From Betaproteobacteria bacterium (GTDB lineage: Bacteria > Pseudomonadota > Gammaproteobacteria > Burkholderiales > Sulfuriferulaceae), in assembly GCA_003455595.1 (NCBI GenBank), contig DMQT01000078.1, positions 1-11,100 on the forward strand: 11,100 bases of DNA, in the 5' to 3' direction. Position numbers and translations under genes: made by a program. Shown in pieces: positions 1 through 6,119 of this stretch (position 1 is its first letter; each line of letters begins with the position of its first letter). The notes under the pieces were generated by a model, which searched no databases, was not told the DNA's origin, and worked only from the letters and a program-made list of their open reading frames with translations.

Positions 1-540
1 CTGTACGCCTTTTTTACGCAACTCGGCCAGACGTGCGTCGGCAATCGGCTGTTTGGCATAAAGGCCGAGAGAAATCGCATTTTGCCATTTTCCAGCACGC
101 ACCACGGCGAGGTCTTTCACACCTAAATTCGCCAATTCATTGAGCTTGGCATCGGCCAGGGTTTTATTCGCCAGCGGCGGTATATACACCCAATATGGCC
201 CACCGGGCTCGCCCTGCGCTTGTATGACCAGCCTGTCGCCCAATTTGAGCGGCGCCAGCAGCGCGCTGGCTTCATCCAGCCGCGCAGCCGCAATCGGCCC
301 CCAGCGCATGCAGGCAACCGGCGCGGCCGGACTATCCGGTTTGGGCGTCAGCACCGACACTGGCACAGCCGCAGGTTCAACCGGCGCGGTTGCGGCGGAT
401 GTCGGCTCACCCAGCAGGCGGATACGTTCAGCCTGCAGCGGCAGATGGCGCGCCGCATCGGCGCTGCCGTCACCACCCCACTGCAACACGGCAAACACCG
501 CCAGATTGGCCAGCAGCAATAATAAAAACAGCAATTTCAT
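1..540 (-). CDS. SPOR-domain membrane-anchored protein, partial (C-terminus beyond the left edge)
   Basis: The reading frame is open for 180 codons from ATG at 540 to the window edge. Residues 1-20 are a strongly hydrophobic segment (MKLLFLLLLLANLAVFAVLQ) suited to a single inner-membrane anchor. A Pro/Ala-rich low-complexity linker follows at about 45-75. From about 78 a SPOR-like domain begins, with the typical strands YWVYIPP (116-122) and ISLGLY (156-161). SPOR domains are known to bind septal peptidoglycan lacking stem peptides, so a periplasmic role in the cell envelope or division is likely, but the partner is unknown. The start codon overlaps the stop of coaX in ATGA (537-540), which indicates translational coupling in the birA-coaX-SPOR cluster. 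The family call is secure; the C-terminal end cannot be seen. Confidence 0.85.
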   Translation of the reverse strand, partial: MKLLFLLLLLANLAVFAVLQWGGDGSADAARHLPLQAERIRLLGEPTSAATAPVEPAAVPVSVLTPKPDSPAAPVACMRWGPIAAARLDEASALLAPLKLGDRLVIQAQGEPGGPYWVYIPPLANKTLADAKLNELANLGVKDLAVVRAGKWQNAISLGLYAKQPIADARLAELRKKGVQ

Positions 541-1265
541 GGGGTCGTTTCCAATGCGATGATGCGCAGCCCTTCGAGAACCAGATTGTCCACCTGTCGT
601 AATGGCTGCGGCAAATGCGGCGCAAGTCTGGCCGCGTCGCCGCCGCTGAGCAGTATTCCCACCGACGTACCCGCGTGCTGTGCAAGCTGCGCATGTTGCG
701 CCGCTACCGCACCGGCCAGCGCACGCAAACGCCCGCTCTCCAGTGCGTCGCGGATGTTGTCCGGCCAGATACTAAAGCGGCCGTCGGACGTATTCGGCAG
801 CGCAGTGACCGGTTGCAACGCATTGCCGAGCAAATGATAGCCTGGCACAATCAGCCCGCCGAGAAAGCGTCCAGCGTGCAGCGCATCCACAGTGAGCGCG
901 GTGCCGGCCTTGACTACCAGCTGCGTGCCGCCTGCCAGATGCTGCGCTGCAATCAGCGCTGCCCAGCGATCCGCACCGAGTTTCGGCGGGTCGGCGTAAC
1001 CGTTCTCAACACCGCACTGGCGCGCGCAGGCGTAGACCCGCTGCAGCGGCAGATTGAACTGCGCCAATGCCTGCGCCAGCGCATCGTACAGCGGCGCAGC
1101 CGCGACATGGCTGACGACGATGCGTGTCGGTCTGGGTAAATCAGCCAGCGCGGCGCACAAACTCGCTACATCCGCCTGCGCGGCCTGCCCTTGCGTCCGC
1201 CACGCCGCGCCATCGTGCAGCCCCCATTTAATGCGGGTATTGCCCGCGTCGATTACCAGTATCAA
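537..1265 (-). CDS. coaX: Type III pantothenate kinase (CoaX / Baf family)
   Basis: This 242-residue protein would phosphorylate pantothenate to 4'-phosphopantothenate, the first step of coenzyme A synthesis, in the cytoplasm. Motifs of the ASKHA-fold type III family are visible: the N-terminal DAGNTRIKWG loop (6-15), GADRW (97-101), an AGTALTVD segment (120-127) and GGLIVPG (136-142). Length is usual for the family. In many CoaX proteins the position before AGTA is aspartate; here it is K119. Other betaproteobacterial Baf proteins also vary at this place, so activity is not excluded. The start is TTG at 1263-1265, which overlaps the birA stop in TTGA; no in-frame ATG precedes it and no good Shine-Dalgarno is seen, so translation probably depends on birA. 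In Bordetella the homologue was described as Bvg accessory factor next to birA. Confidence 0.92.
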   Translation of the reverse strand: MILVIDAGNTRIKWGLHDGAAWRTQGQAAQADVASLCAALADLPRPTRIVVSHVAAAPLYDALAQALAQFNLPLQRVYACARQCGVENGYADPPKLGADRWAALIAAQHLAGGTQLVVKAGTALTVDALHAGRFLGGLIVPGYHLLGNALQPVTALPNTSDGRFSIWPDNIRDALESGRLRALAGAVAAQHAQLAQHAGTSVGILLSGGDAARLAPHLPQPLRQVDNLVLEGLRIIALETTP

Positions 1266-2239
1266 GATGCACGCCGGGTTAAATGCACTTCGCCGCTGTT
1301 GACGCGGCTATGCTGGCCGCCCGCGTCTTCCAGCACCAGCGCGCCGTCTTCATCCAGCCCGACCACCTTGCCGCACAGGTCGTTGCCATTTGCCAGCAGC
1401 ACGCGCACCGGCTTGTCATGATAGGCGTGCGCATCCAGCCATTCGCCGCGCAAGCGGGTCAGACCCTGCGCTTCAAAATCCGCCATGACGTCGTGCAAGT
1501 GGCGTAACAGACTGCCCAGCAAGGCGTTCCGGTCAATCGGGCTGGCCACGATTTCAGCCAGATCGGTGACCGCCTGGTCGATCTCGTCGCGCACGACAGA
1601 GGGCAGTTGCAGGTTGATGCCGATACCGATAATCGCCACCGACGGCCCCATCACATCGCCTTGCACTTCGATCAGTATCCCGGCCAGCTTGCGGTACTGC
1701 CACAGCAAATCATTGGGCCATTTAAGCTGCAAATCCGCCGCGCCGAATTCACGCAGGCTGCGCAACAGCGCCACGCCCACGGCCAGACTCAGGCCGGACA
1801 ACGCGCTCATACCCTGATTGAAACGCCACAACACCGAAAACGTCAGACTGCCGCCCGGCACGCTGTGCCACTCGCGCCCGCGCCGCCCGCGCCCGGCGTG
1901 CTGGATTTCAGCCGCCAGACAGCTGCGGTGCGGTGCACCGGCCAGCGCCTGGCGCATCAATTCAGCGTTGGTCGAGTCGATACTGTCGACGACCTCCAGG
2001 GTGTAAGCCTCAGCACCGGGCAGCTGCTGGATGGCGGCGGCATCGAGCCAGCTCGCACCGCCGGATAAACGGTAGCCGCGACCACGCACTTTATGCAGCA
2101 CCGCACCAGCGGCCTGCGCCGCCTGCAGCGCGTTCCACACGCTGGCGCGCGACACGCCAAAGCGCTGCGCAAGCGCCTCGCCAGAGTGAAATTCGCCGTC
2201 AGACAAGGCGCGCAGCAAGGGAAGAAGGAGAGAATTCAA
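1262..2239 (-). CDS. birA: Bifunctional biotin-[acetyl-CoA-carboxylase] ligase / biotin operon repressor BirA
   Basis: This 325-residue protein attaches biotin to acetyl-CoA carboxylase carrier protein through biotinyl-AMP and, with its N-terminal DNA-binding domain, should also repress biotin genes. Residues about 5-58 form the winged helix (GEFHSGEALAQRFGVSRASV), which aligns with E. coli BirA LIALLANGEFHSGE. The ligase core carries the biotin/AMP loop GRGRRGR (116-122), KWPNDL (173-178) and RKLAGILIE, whose lysine (about K184) matches E. coli K183. The C-terminal SH3-like domain is marked by GLDEDGALVLED and SGEVHL. The start is TTG at 2237-2239: an in-frame stop lies just upstream (2258-2260), there is no ATG nearby, and the alignment with E. 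coli BirA needs this start. No clear Shine-Dalgarno is present. It is followed by the overlapping coaX. Confidence 0.95.
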   Translation of the reverse strand: MNSLLLPLLRALSDGEFHSGEALAQRFGVSRASVWNALQAAQAAGAVLHKVRGRGYRLSGGASWLDAAAIQQLPGAEAYTLEVVDSIDSTNAELMRQALAGAPHRSCLAAEIQHAGRGRRGREWHSVPGGSLTFSVLWRFNQGMSALSGLSLAVGVALLRSLREFGAADLQLKWPNDLLWQYRKLAGILIEVQGDVMGPSVAIIGIGINLQLPSVVRDEIDQAVTDLAEIVASPIDRNALLGSLLRHLHDVMADFEAQGLTRLRGEWLDAHAYHDKPVRVLLANGNDLCGKVVGLDEDGALVLEDAGGQHSRVNSGEVHLTRRAS

Positions 2240-2283
2240 GTCGGTGCAGATAGAAATTTAGGCGTGAATCTTACCACGCAGCT

Positions 2284-2829
2284 TCACTCCGTCAGCAGGC
2301 CAGTGGGCAGGCCGTCGATGCTGGTTCGGTTCTTCTCGCGCCAATACTCGAGCAAGCCTTGCGCGCCCTTTTTTTCCGCCCAGCGCACCAGCGTATCGCG
2401 CTCGCCCGCATACACATAACGCGGCACCGTATAGCCGCACGAGGTCTGCACCGACTCCACCGCCAGCTCGATGATCTGGCGCTCGCCCGGCAATGCAGGG
2501 AAATACGCGCGCAGCGCCGCCCAGTCGGTGTCACGTGGCTGGATGGCGCGCCCGCGACCATACAAGCGCAGGATCAGCATGTCGTCATCGAAGCTGCAGA
2601 ACATCAGTGTCATGCGACCGTTTTCCAGCAGATGCGCCGCGCTCTCATTGCCGCTGCCGGTGAGATCGAGATAAGCGACACGATACTCGTCGAGAATGCG
2701 CAAGCTGTCCATGCCCTTGGGCGACAGGTTGATACGTCCTGCAGCGGCCGCGCTAGCGGTGAAAAATATTTTCTGGCGACGAATAAAAAGCCGGTGCTGA
2801 TCATTCAGTGCGGGATAAAATTTAGCCAT
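2284..2829 (-). CDS. Pyridoxamine 5'-phosphate oxidase (PPOX) family flavoprotein
   Basis: This 181-residue protein has the PPOX split-barrel pattern. It starts with an N-terminal helix (QHRLFIRRQKIFFTASAA), then has INLSPKGMDSLRILDEYRVAYLDLTGSGNESAAHLLENGRMTLMF in pieces, and LRLYGRGRAI. The family binds FMN or related cofactors. This branch is usually annotated only as 'PPOX family protein', with no known substrate, and I do not call it a true PdxH. The start is ATG at 2827-2829 because a perfect AGGAGG lies at 2835-2840, five nucleotides upstream; an in-frame start at 2862 would run over that site and was rejected. The stop lies 44 nt before birA on the same strand, so they may share a transcript. 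The gene is divergent from the phosphatase-like gene at 2861, with only 31 nt between starts. Confidence 0.85.
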   Translation of the reverse strand: MAKFYPALNDQHRLFIRRQKIFFTASAAAAGRINLSPKGMDSLRILDEYRVAYLDLTGSGNESAAHLLENGRMTLMFCSFDDDMLILRLYGRGRAIQPRDTDWAALRAYFPALPGERQIIELAVESVQTSCGYTVPRYVYAGERDTLVRWAEKKGAQGLLEYWREKNRTSIDGLPTGLLTE

Positions 2830-2834
2830 ACAAA

Positions 2835-2840
2835 CCTCCT
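2835..2840 (-). promoter_or_regulatory. Strong ribosome binding site AGGAGG for the PPOX gene
   Basis: On the minus strand AGGAGG is followed by TTTGT and the ATG at 2829. This perfect site fixes the start codon against the longer open frame that begins at 2862. Confidence 0.85.
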
Positions 2841-2860
2841 GATACCGCCAGCATAAAAAC

Positions 2861-3256
2861 ATGGCCTACAAACGTAAAGCCCGCATCGTCTTTTTCTGCG
2901 CCAGCCACCCCACCCCCGCCATCCTCGCTGCGCATTACGCCAACACGCTGGGCAGCGACTGGATGGAGGCGCGCGCAGCGGTGCTGCCCGGCATGGCGGG
3001 CGAGGTGCCGGTGCTGGACGACACAGCGCTGGCGTGGGCGGATCTGCTGGTCACACTTGACGCCGCTGCCCTGGCCGCCAGGCCGCCGCTGCGCGCAGGA
3101 CTGCAACATCGCTATTATCCGTTCGAGCCAATCCCCGATGTGGCCGACAAAGAGGCCTGGCGCGAACTTGCCGCGCGCATCCAGCAGCGTGTCGAGGGCA
3201 TGATCGGCGGCATGCGCCTGCTACAAAAAGCCGCGCACGCGTCCGACGGTTTATAA
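2861..3256 (+). CDS. Divergent low-molecular-weight phosphotyrosine phosphatase / arsenate reductase-like protein, catalytic arginine missing
   Basis: This 131-residue protein has the outline of the LMW-PTP/ArsC fold: a first strand ending in cysteine (ARIVFFC, C13), a loop, a helix (PAILAAHYANTLG), a strand region WADLLVTLD near 60-68, then RYYPFEPIPDV (about 84-94) and a C-terminal helix (WRELAARIQQRVEGMIGG). In the true family the loop is C-x5-R-S and a later DP supplies the general acid. Here the loop reads CASHPTPA, so arginine is replaced by proline and serine by alanine, and no DP is present. It may be a pseudoenzyme or may use the cysteine otherwise. No Shine-Dalgarno is seen before the ATG, but no earlier in-frame start exists. 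The stop is 44 nt before the CNBD gene, and the two may be co-transcribed. The family assignment is by motif reading only. Confidence 0.6.
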   Translation: MAYKRKARIVFFCASHPTPAILAAHYANTLGSDWMEARAAVLPGMAGEVPVLDDTALAWADLLVTLDAAALAARPPLRAGLQHRYYPFEPIPDVADKEAWRELAARIQQRVEGMIGGMRLLQKAAHASDGL

Positions 3257-3257
3257 T
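3252..3257 (+). promoter_or_regulatory. Possible -10 element TATAAT before the CNBD gene
   Basis: A perfect TATAAT lies over the stop codon of the phosphatase-like gene, 43 nt before the ATG at 3301. No convincing -35 hexamer is found about 17 nt upstream, so this is only a candidate for a separate promoter of the downstream gene. Confidence 0.25.
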
Positions 3258-3300
3258 CCCGAAAACAAAAATCAATTCAACTCAATACGTGGAGAATCTC

Positions 3301-3816
3301 ATGGCCGAAACCGCCATCCCCCGCAACAATGCCGAACACGCTCAACTCACGCAATTTCTGACGCAGCAATATCTGTGCGAATCGCTCACCGTGGCTGAAG
3401 TCAACACCCTGCTCAACTACCTGACCGTACTGCACTTCAACACGCACGCCGTGATTTCGGATGTGGGCGACGTCGGCGACGAGCTGTATTTTGTGGTCAA
3501 GGGTGAGGTGGCGCTGGTGATCCCGGACGGCACCACCGAATACGAAGTGGTGCGCTCGGGCGCGGGTGCAATGCTCGGCATGATGTCATTCTTCGACAAG
3601 CGCGCGCGCTCGGTACGGCTGGTCGCCAAGGCCGAAGACACGCAGGTGCTCAAACTGTCGCGCGCCATGTACAAGCGCATGAAGGTTGAGCATCCGTACA
3701 TCGCCATCAACATCGTCGAACAGGCCGTGCTGAGCATGGATCACCTGTTCCGCGCGGTGAGCAGCGACCACGCGCAGTTCTCGCACTATCTGTATGGTTC
3801 GGGCGTAAAAGCCTGA
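3301..3816 (+). CDS. Stand-alone cyclic nucleotide-binding domain protein
   Basis: This 171-residue protein consists of an N-terminal helical part (about 1-38), one cyclic nucleotide-binding beta-roll (about 40-130) and a C-terminal helix. The beta-roll is recognised by THAVISDVGDVGDELYFVVKGEVALV and by the capping strands ending near VLKLSRAMYKRM. No helix-turn-helix follows, so it is not a CRP/FNR regulator and more likely a single-domain effector or partner. The phosphate-binding cassette, normally FGE-x-R-x-A, reads GAMLGMMSFFDKRARSVRLVA, so the usual glutamate is absent and ligand binding is uncertain. The ATG at 3301 is preceded by GGAGA at 3291-3295; a GTG at 3289 would include that site and was not used. 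A hairpin terminator follows at 3824-3849. Confidence 0.8.
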   Translation: MAETAIPRNNAEHAQLTQFLTQQYLCESLTVAEVNTLLNYLTVLHFNTHAVISDVGDVGDELYFVVKGEVALVIPDGTTEYEVVRSGAGAMLGMMSFFDKRARSVRLVAKAEDTQVLKLSRAMYKRMKVEHPYIAINIVEQAVLSMDHLFRAVSSDHAQFSHYLYGSGVKA

Positions 3817-3823
3817 TTCGTCA

Positions 3824-3849
3824 GGTGCTGTCCTCGCACGGGCAGCATC
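3824..3849. terminator. Hairpin between convergent genes, probable bidirectional terminator
   Basis: TGCTGTCC (3826-3833) pairs with GGGCAGCA (3840-3847) around a six-base loop, with one G-T pair; outer bases 3824-3825 and 3848-3849 extend the stem. It sits exactly between the stop of the CNBD gene (3816) and the stop of the convergent HPPD-like gene (3850). T-runs after the stem are poor in both directions, so strength is uncertain. Confidence 0.5.
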
Positions 3850-5006
3850 TTAGGTTCCCAGCTCCATTCCTTCCTGCAAGCCCGCCGCAAACGTCAGCTG
3901 GGCGACGTTATCGCGGGTGAAAAAGCCCTCGAAGTCGCCGAAGCGGCGTACGTATTCGATGATCAGCGAGGAGAAATCCGACGCTGACGAGAATATCTGC
4001 TTGAGGCCTTCTTCGCGCGAGCCGATGGTGTCGAGCAGGAAGCCTTTGCCCTGCGCGGTAATCGCATCCACCACAAAATCGATGTGCTCCTTGCCGTTGC
4101 GCTGACCGTCTTTCACCGCCAGCGCGATGTGGTGCAGGCGCGGGCCGTAATTGCGCACGAAGGTTTCGGTCGGGCTTGGCAATTTGTCCAGGTGGTTGAC
4201 ACAATACGGCTGATTACCGGCGGTGAACACCTTGGCCGGACTCACTGACTCGGGCTGCAAACGCACGTTTTTAGTGACGTTGGTGGACGAATTCTGATCC
4301 TTGATGTCATAGCTGCCCCAGTAGTAATAGCTCGACAGCGCGAGGTATTCGAGTAACGCGGCTTCGCGATTCTGACTATAGACGCGGGTAGCCAAATGAT
4401 CGATCGGCAGGATCATGTCCTTGATACCCAGGCGTTCCTGCATTTCCTTGCCACGCTCGTAAGCCGCCTGCACCGTGGGCAGAATGATGCATTCGCCATG
4501 GTGATACACGCGGATGCCGTCGCTGGGGCGCTCCATGTAACCCACCATGTTTTGCGTATACGGCGACGGCTTGGAAAAACTCACGTTGAGCGGCAAATCC
4601 AGCTCCGCCAGCTGGCCCACCGGAAAGAACCGAAACTCGCGCTGCTGCTGAAGCGCCACCACTTCGTGGCGATTGGTGGTATAGAGAATTTCGCCCAGGT
4701 AACGGCTGTGCGGTCGCCGCGCACCGACCGGGTAGAGGTATTCAAGTGACGGAAAATATCGCTGTAGCGGGCGTCCTTCACTTCGCGCAGCAGGATATCC
4801 GGCGAATTCATGTCGATGCGCAACACGTGCGTCAAGTGGCGCGCGCTGTCGAGCGTGACCAGATAATGATACGGCGTCATCAGCGCCAGCTCGGCGATGT
4901 ATTCCACCGAATTACCCGGCTCGACGGTAATCATCAGCGCCTCGATACCGCCGATCATTTCATCGAATGCGACGCTATCGGCCGACCGATTGGATTGAAT
5001 TTGCAT
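3850..5006 (-). pseudogene. 4-hydroxyphenylpyruvate dioxygenase-like (VOC superfamily) gene broken by a single-base frameshift
   Basis: Two overlapping minus-strand frames carry one protein. Frame A runs from ATG 5006 to about 4743 and ends in ...ARYSDIFRHL; frame B continues with EYLYPVGARRPHSRYLGEILYTTNRHEVV and runs to the stop at 3850. One added base after the TTG at 4743-4745 (for instance TTGGAA instead of TTGAA) joins them into 385 residues, near the length of HPPD. The C-terminal half shows the VOC/HPPD pattern: IDHLATRV (His at about 204), LHHIALAV (His about 292/293), GLKQIFS, and IIEYVRRFGDFEGFF (Glu about 351). These are candidates for the 2-His-1-Glu iron site of this superfamily. 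The substrate is not shown; tyrosine catabolism is only one possibility. Frame B alone would start at a GTG at 4662 and lack the N-terminal third. No slippery heptamer is present at the junction, so a mutation or a sequencing error is more likely than programmed frameshifting. Confidence 0.72.
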
Positions 5007-5093
5007 GGTCGTGCCCTGCCTGGTTAAACAAATAAGTGAAGTGTGTGAGAACACTGTTGCACCTATCTAGGCAAGCCGCGTGCCAAAGCAATA

Positions 5094-5126
5094 AAGTTAT
5101 AATTAACTTTTAATTCAATAAGTTAT
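5094..5126. repeat. AAGTTA/TAACTT half-sites in inverted and direct orientation, possible operator
   Basis: AAAGTTA (5093-5099) and TAACTTT (5104-5110) form an inverted repeat around TAAT. A further AAGTTA lies at 5120-5125, so CAATAA(A)GTTAT occurs twice in direct order 26 nt apart. The cluster lies about 90-120 nt upstream of the start of the HPPD-like gene, in a very AT-rich stretch where its promoter is expected. A regulator-binding role is inferred; nothing shows which protein would bind. Confidence 0.4.
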
Positions 5127-5130
5127 TTTT

Positions 5131-5151
5131 AAAAAAAGCTTGCATATGCAA
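5131..5151 (-). terminator. Weak candidate terminator or dyad: TTGCATATGCAA followed by T7 on the minus strand
   Basis: TTGCATATGCAA (5140-5151) is a perfect 12-nt palindrome. Read on the minus strand it is followed by GC and seven T residues (5137-5131), an arrangement like a short intrinsic terminator for the DJ-1-like gene ending at 5221. The stem is only four pairs, so it may instead be a protein-binding dyad. Confidence 0.3.
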
Positions 5152-5166
5152 TACACGCACACAATC

Positions 5167-5182
5167 TGCGCAAATTTGCGCA
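5167..5182. repeat. Perfect 16-nt palindrome TGCGCAAATTTGCGCA
   Basis: The sequence equals its own reverse complement over all 16 bases. In RNA it could fold to a six-pair stem with an AATT loop; in DNA it has the look of a dimeric regulator site. It lies between the 3' end of the DJ-1-like gene (5221) and the 5' end of the HPPD-like gene (5006), 38 nt from the former. Function is not known. Confidence 0.5.
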
Positions 5183-5220
5183 CCCATGCACTATCGCTGT
5201 CGCGACCAAACATGCCCCCG

Positions 5221-5967
5221 TCAATCGCAGGGCGTACCGCATGCGTCTTTATCCAGACTGCCCAATTTTTTCAGGCGACGCGCCATGACGAAGGCGAGCT
5301 TCTCAACCGACGCCGGGTTTTGTCCGGTATAGAGCTGCCGATCAACCACCACGTGCTCGCTGCCCGCCGCACCAAATTGCAGCAGTCCGCCAAGCGCCGT
5401 CAACCGCTCGCCAAGCAACTCGGGCAATTGTTCGGCCAAGCCTGCCAGGCGTTCTTCTTCAGGACTAAAACAGGTCATTGCATAGCCGGCAAACAACCAT
5501 TCACCGGCGTGCTGCGCGGGCACCAGACCGGCCTGACCGTGGCACACTGCACCGATCAAACCATTGCCAGCCACGGTGCGCTTGACCAGATTGCCGCACG
5601 CCTCCGAGACGATCAGATCGACCATCGGGCCGTGCCCACCGGGGAAAAACAGCGCGTCGTATTTCGCGCCTGTGAGCGCCAGACGTTCCAGCGACAGCGG
5701 CGCACGCCAGCCTTCGATGGCATCAAGCTGCTCGCGCAAATTGAAAATACGACCTGCGTCATGCTGATGAAATTCAGGCGCGAAGCAGGTTTCATCGAGC
5801 GCCGCAGCTTTGCCATTCGGCGTAGCAATGTCGATCTGGTGGCCGTGCTCCAAAAAAAGATGGTGCGCAGGTACGAATTCCTGCGCCCAGAAGCCGGTCG
5901 GCATCGTGCTGCCATCTTTCAGTGACAGAGCGGAAGCGGCGGTGAGAATAATGAGCAGTTTGGCCAT
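5221..5967 (-). CDS. DJ-1/PfpI superfamily protein, Hsp31-type (type 1 glutamine amidotransferase-like)
   Basis: This 248-residue cytoplasmic protein has the DJ-1/PfpI fold motifs: an N-terminal strand with TGFWAQEF (E30, the conserved glutamate near the cysteine), DALFFPGGHGPMVDL (105-118) and the nucleophile elbow GAVCHGQAGL with C142 followed by H143. Near the end TGQNPASV (214-221) is typical of the subgroup that includes Hsp31-like chaperone/glyoxalase III enzymes. Members detoxify methylglyoxal or act as stress chaperones or deglycases; which of these applies is not shown. ATG 5965-5967 is chosen because the protein then begins directly with the first strand (MAKLLIILT). A GTG at 6003 would add 12 residues; neither start has a clear Shine-Dalgarno. 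It has no close operon partner: 214 nt separate it from the HPPD-like gene and 152 nt from the GGDEF-EAL gene. Confidence 0.88.
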   Translation of the reverse strand: MAKLLIILTAASALSLKDGSTMPTGFWAQEFVPAHHLFLEHGHQIDIATPNGKAAALDETCFAPEFHQHDAGRIFNLREQLDAIEGWRAPLSLERLALTGAKYDALFFPGGHGPMVDLIVSEACGNLVKRTVAGNGLIGAVCHGQAGLVPAQHAGEWLFAGYAMTCFSPEEERLAGLAEQLPELLGERLTALGGLLQFGAAGSEHVVVDRQLYTGQNPASVEKLAFVMARRLKKLGSLDKDACGTPCD

Positions 5968-6119
5968 GATGGGATCGAAGAATGAAAAACGGGCAGCAGG
6001 CACGCCACCCGTTTCATTGTAGCGGGTTAAAAAATGAATCTCCGAAATACGTGGTTGATTCCGGAATTTTGGCTTTTTTTACTGCCCCCAACTCGGGCGC
6101 ACTTTACTGTGTAATGTGA

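Noticed and set aside
615..1139. Long plus-strand open frame opposite coaX
   Set aside because: It lies wholly antisense to a well-supported gene, is rich in Arg/Gln as expected for a shadow frame in GC-rich DNA, and has no recognisable domain.
1607..2068. Plus-strand open frame of 153 codons opposite birA
   Set aside because: It is antisense to clear BirA motifs and reads as His/Gln/Arg-rich shadow sequence without a ribosome site.
2830..2862. Upstream start for the PPOX gene at 2862
   Set aside because: It would include the perfect AGGAGG at 2835-2840 inside the coding sequence, while ATG 2829 is ideally spaced from it.
4735..4755. Programmed -1 frameshifting in the HPPD-like gene
   Set aside because: No X-XXY-YYZ slippery heptamer is at the junction; a lost base explains the data more simply.
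5140..5925. Plus-strand open frame of 261 codons opposite the DJ-1-like gene
   Set aside because: The minus strand carries the conserved GGHG and CHG motifs; the plus frame resembles no protein family.
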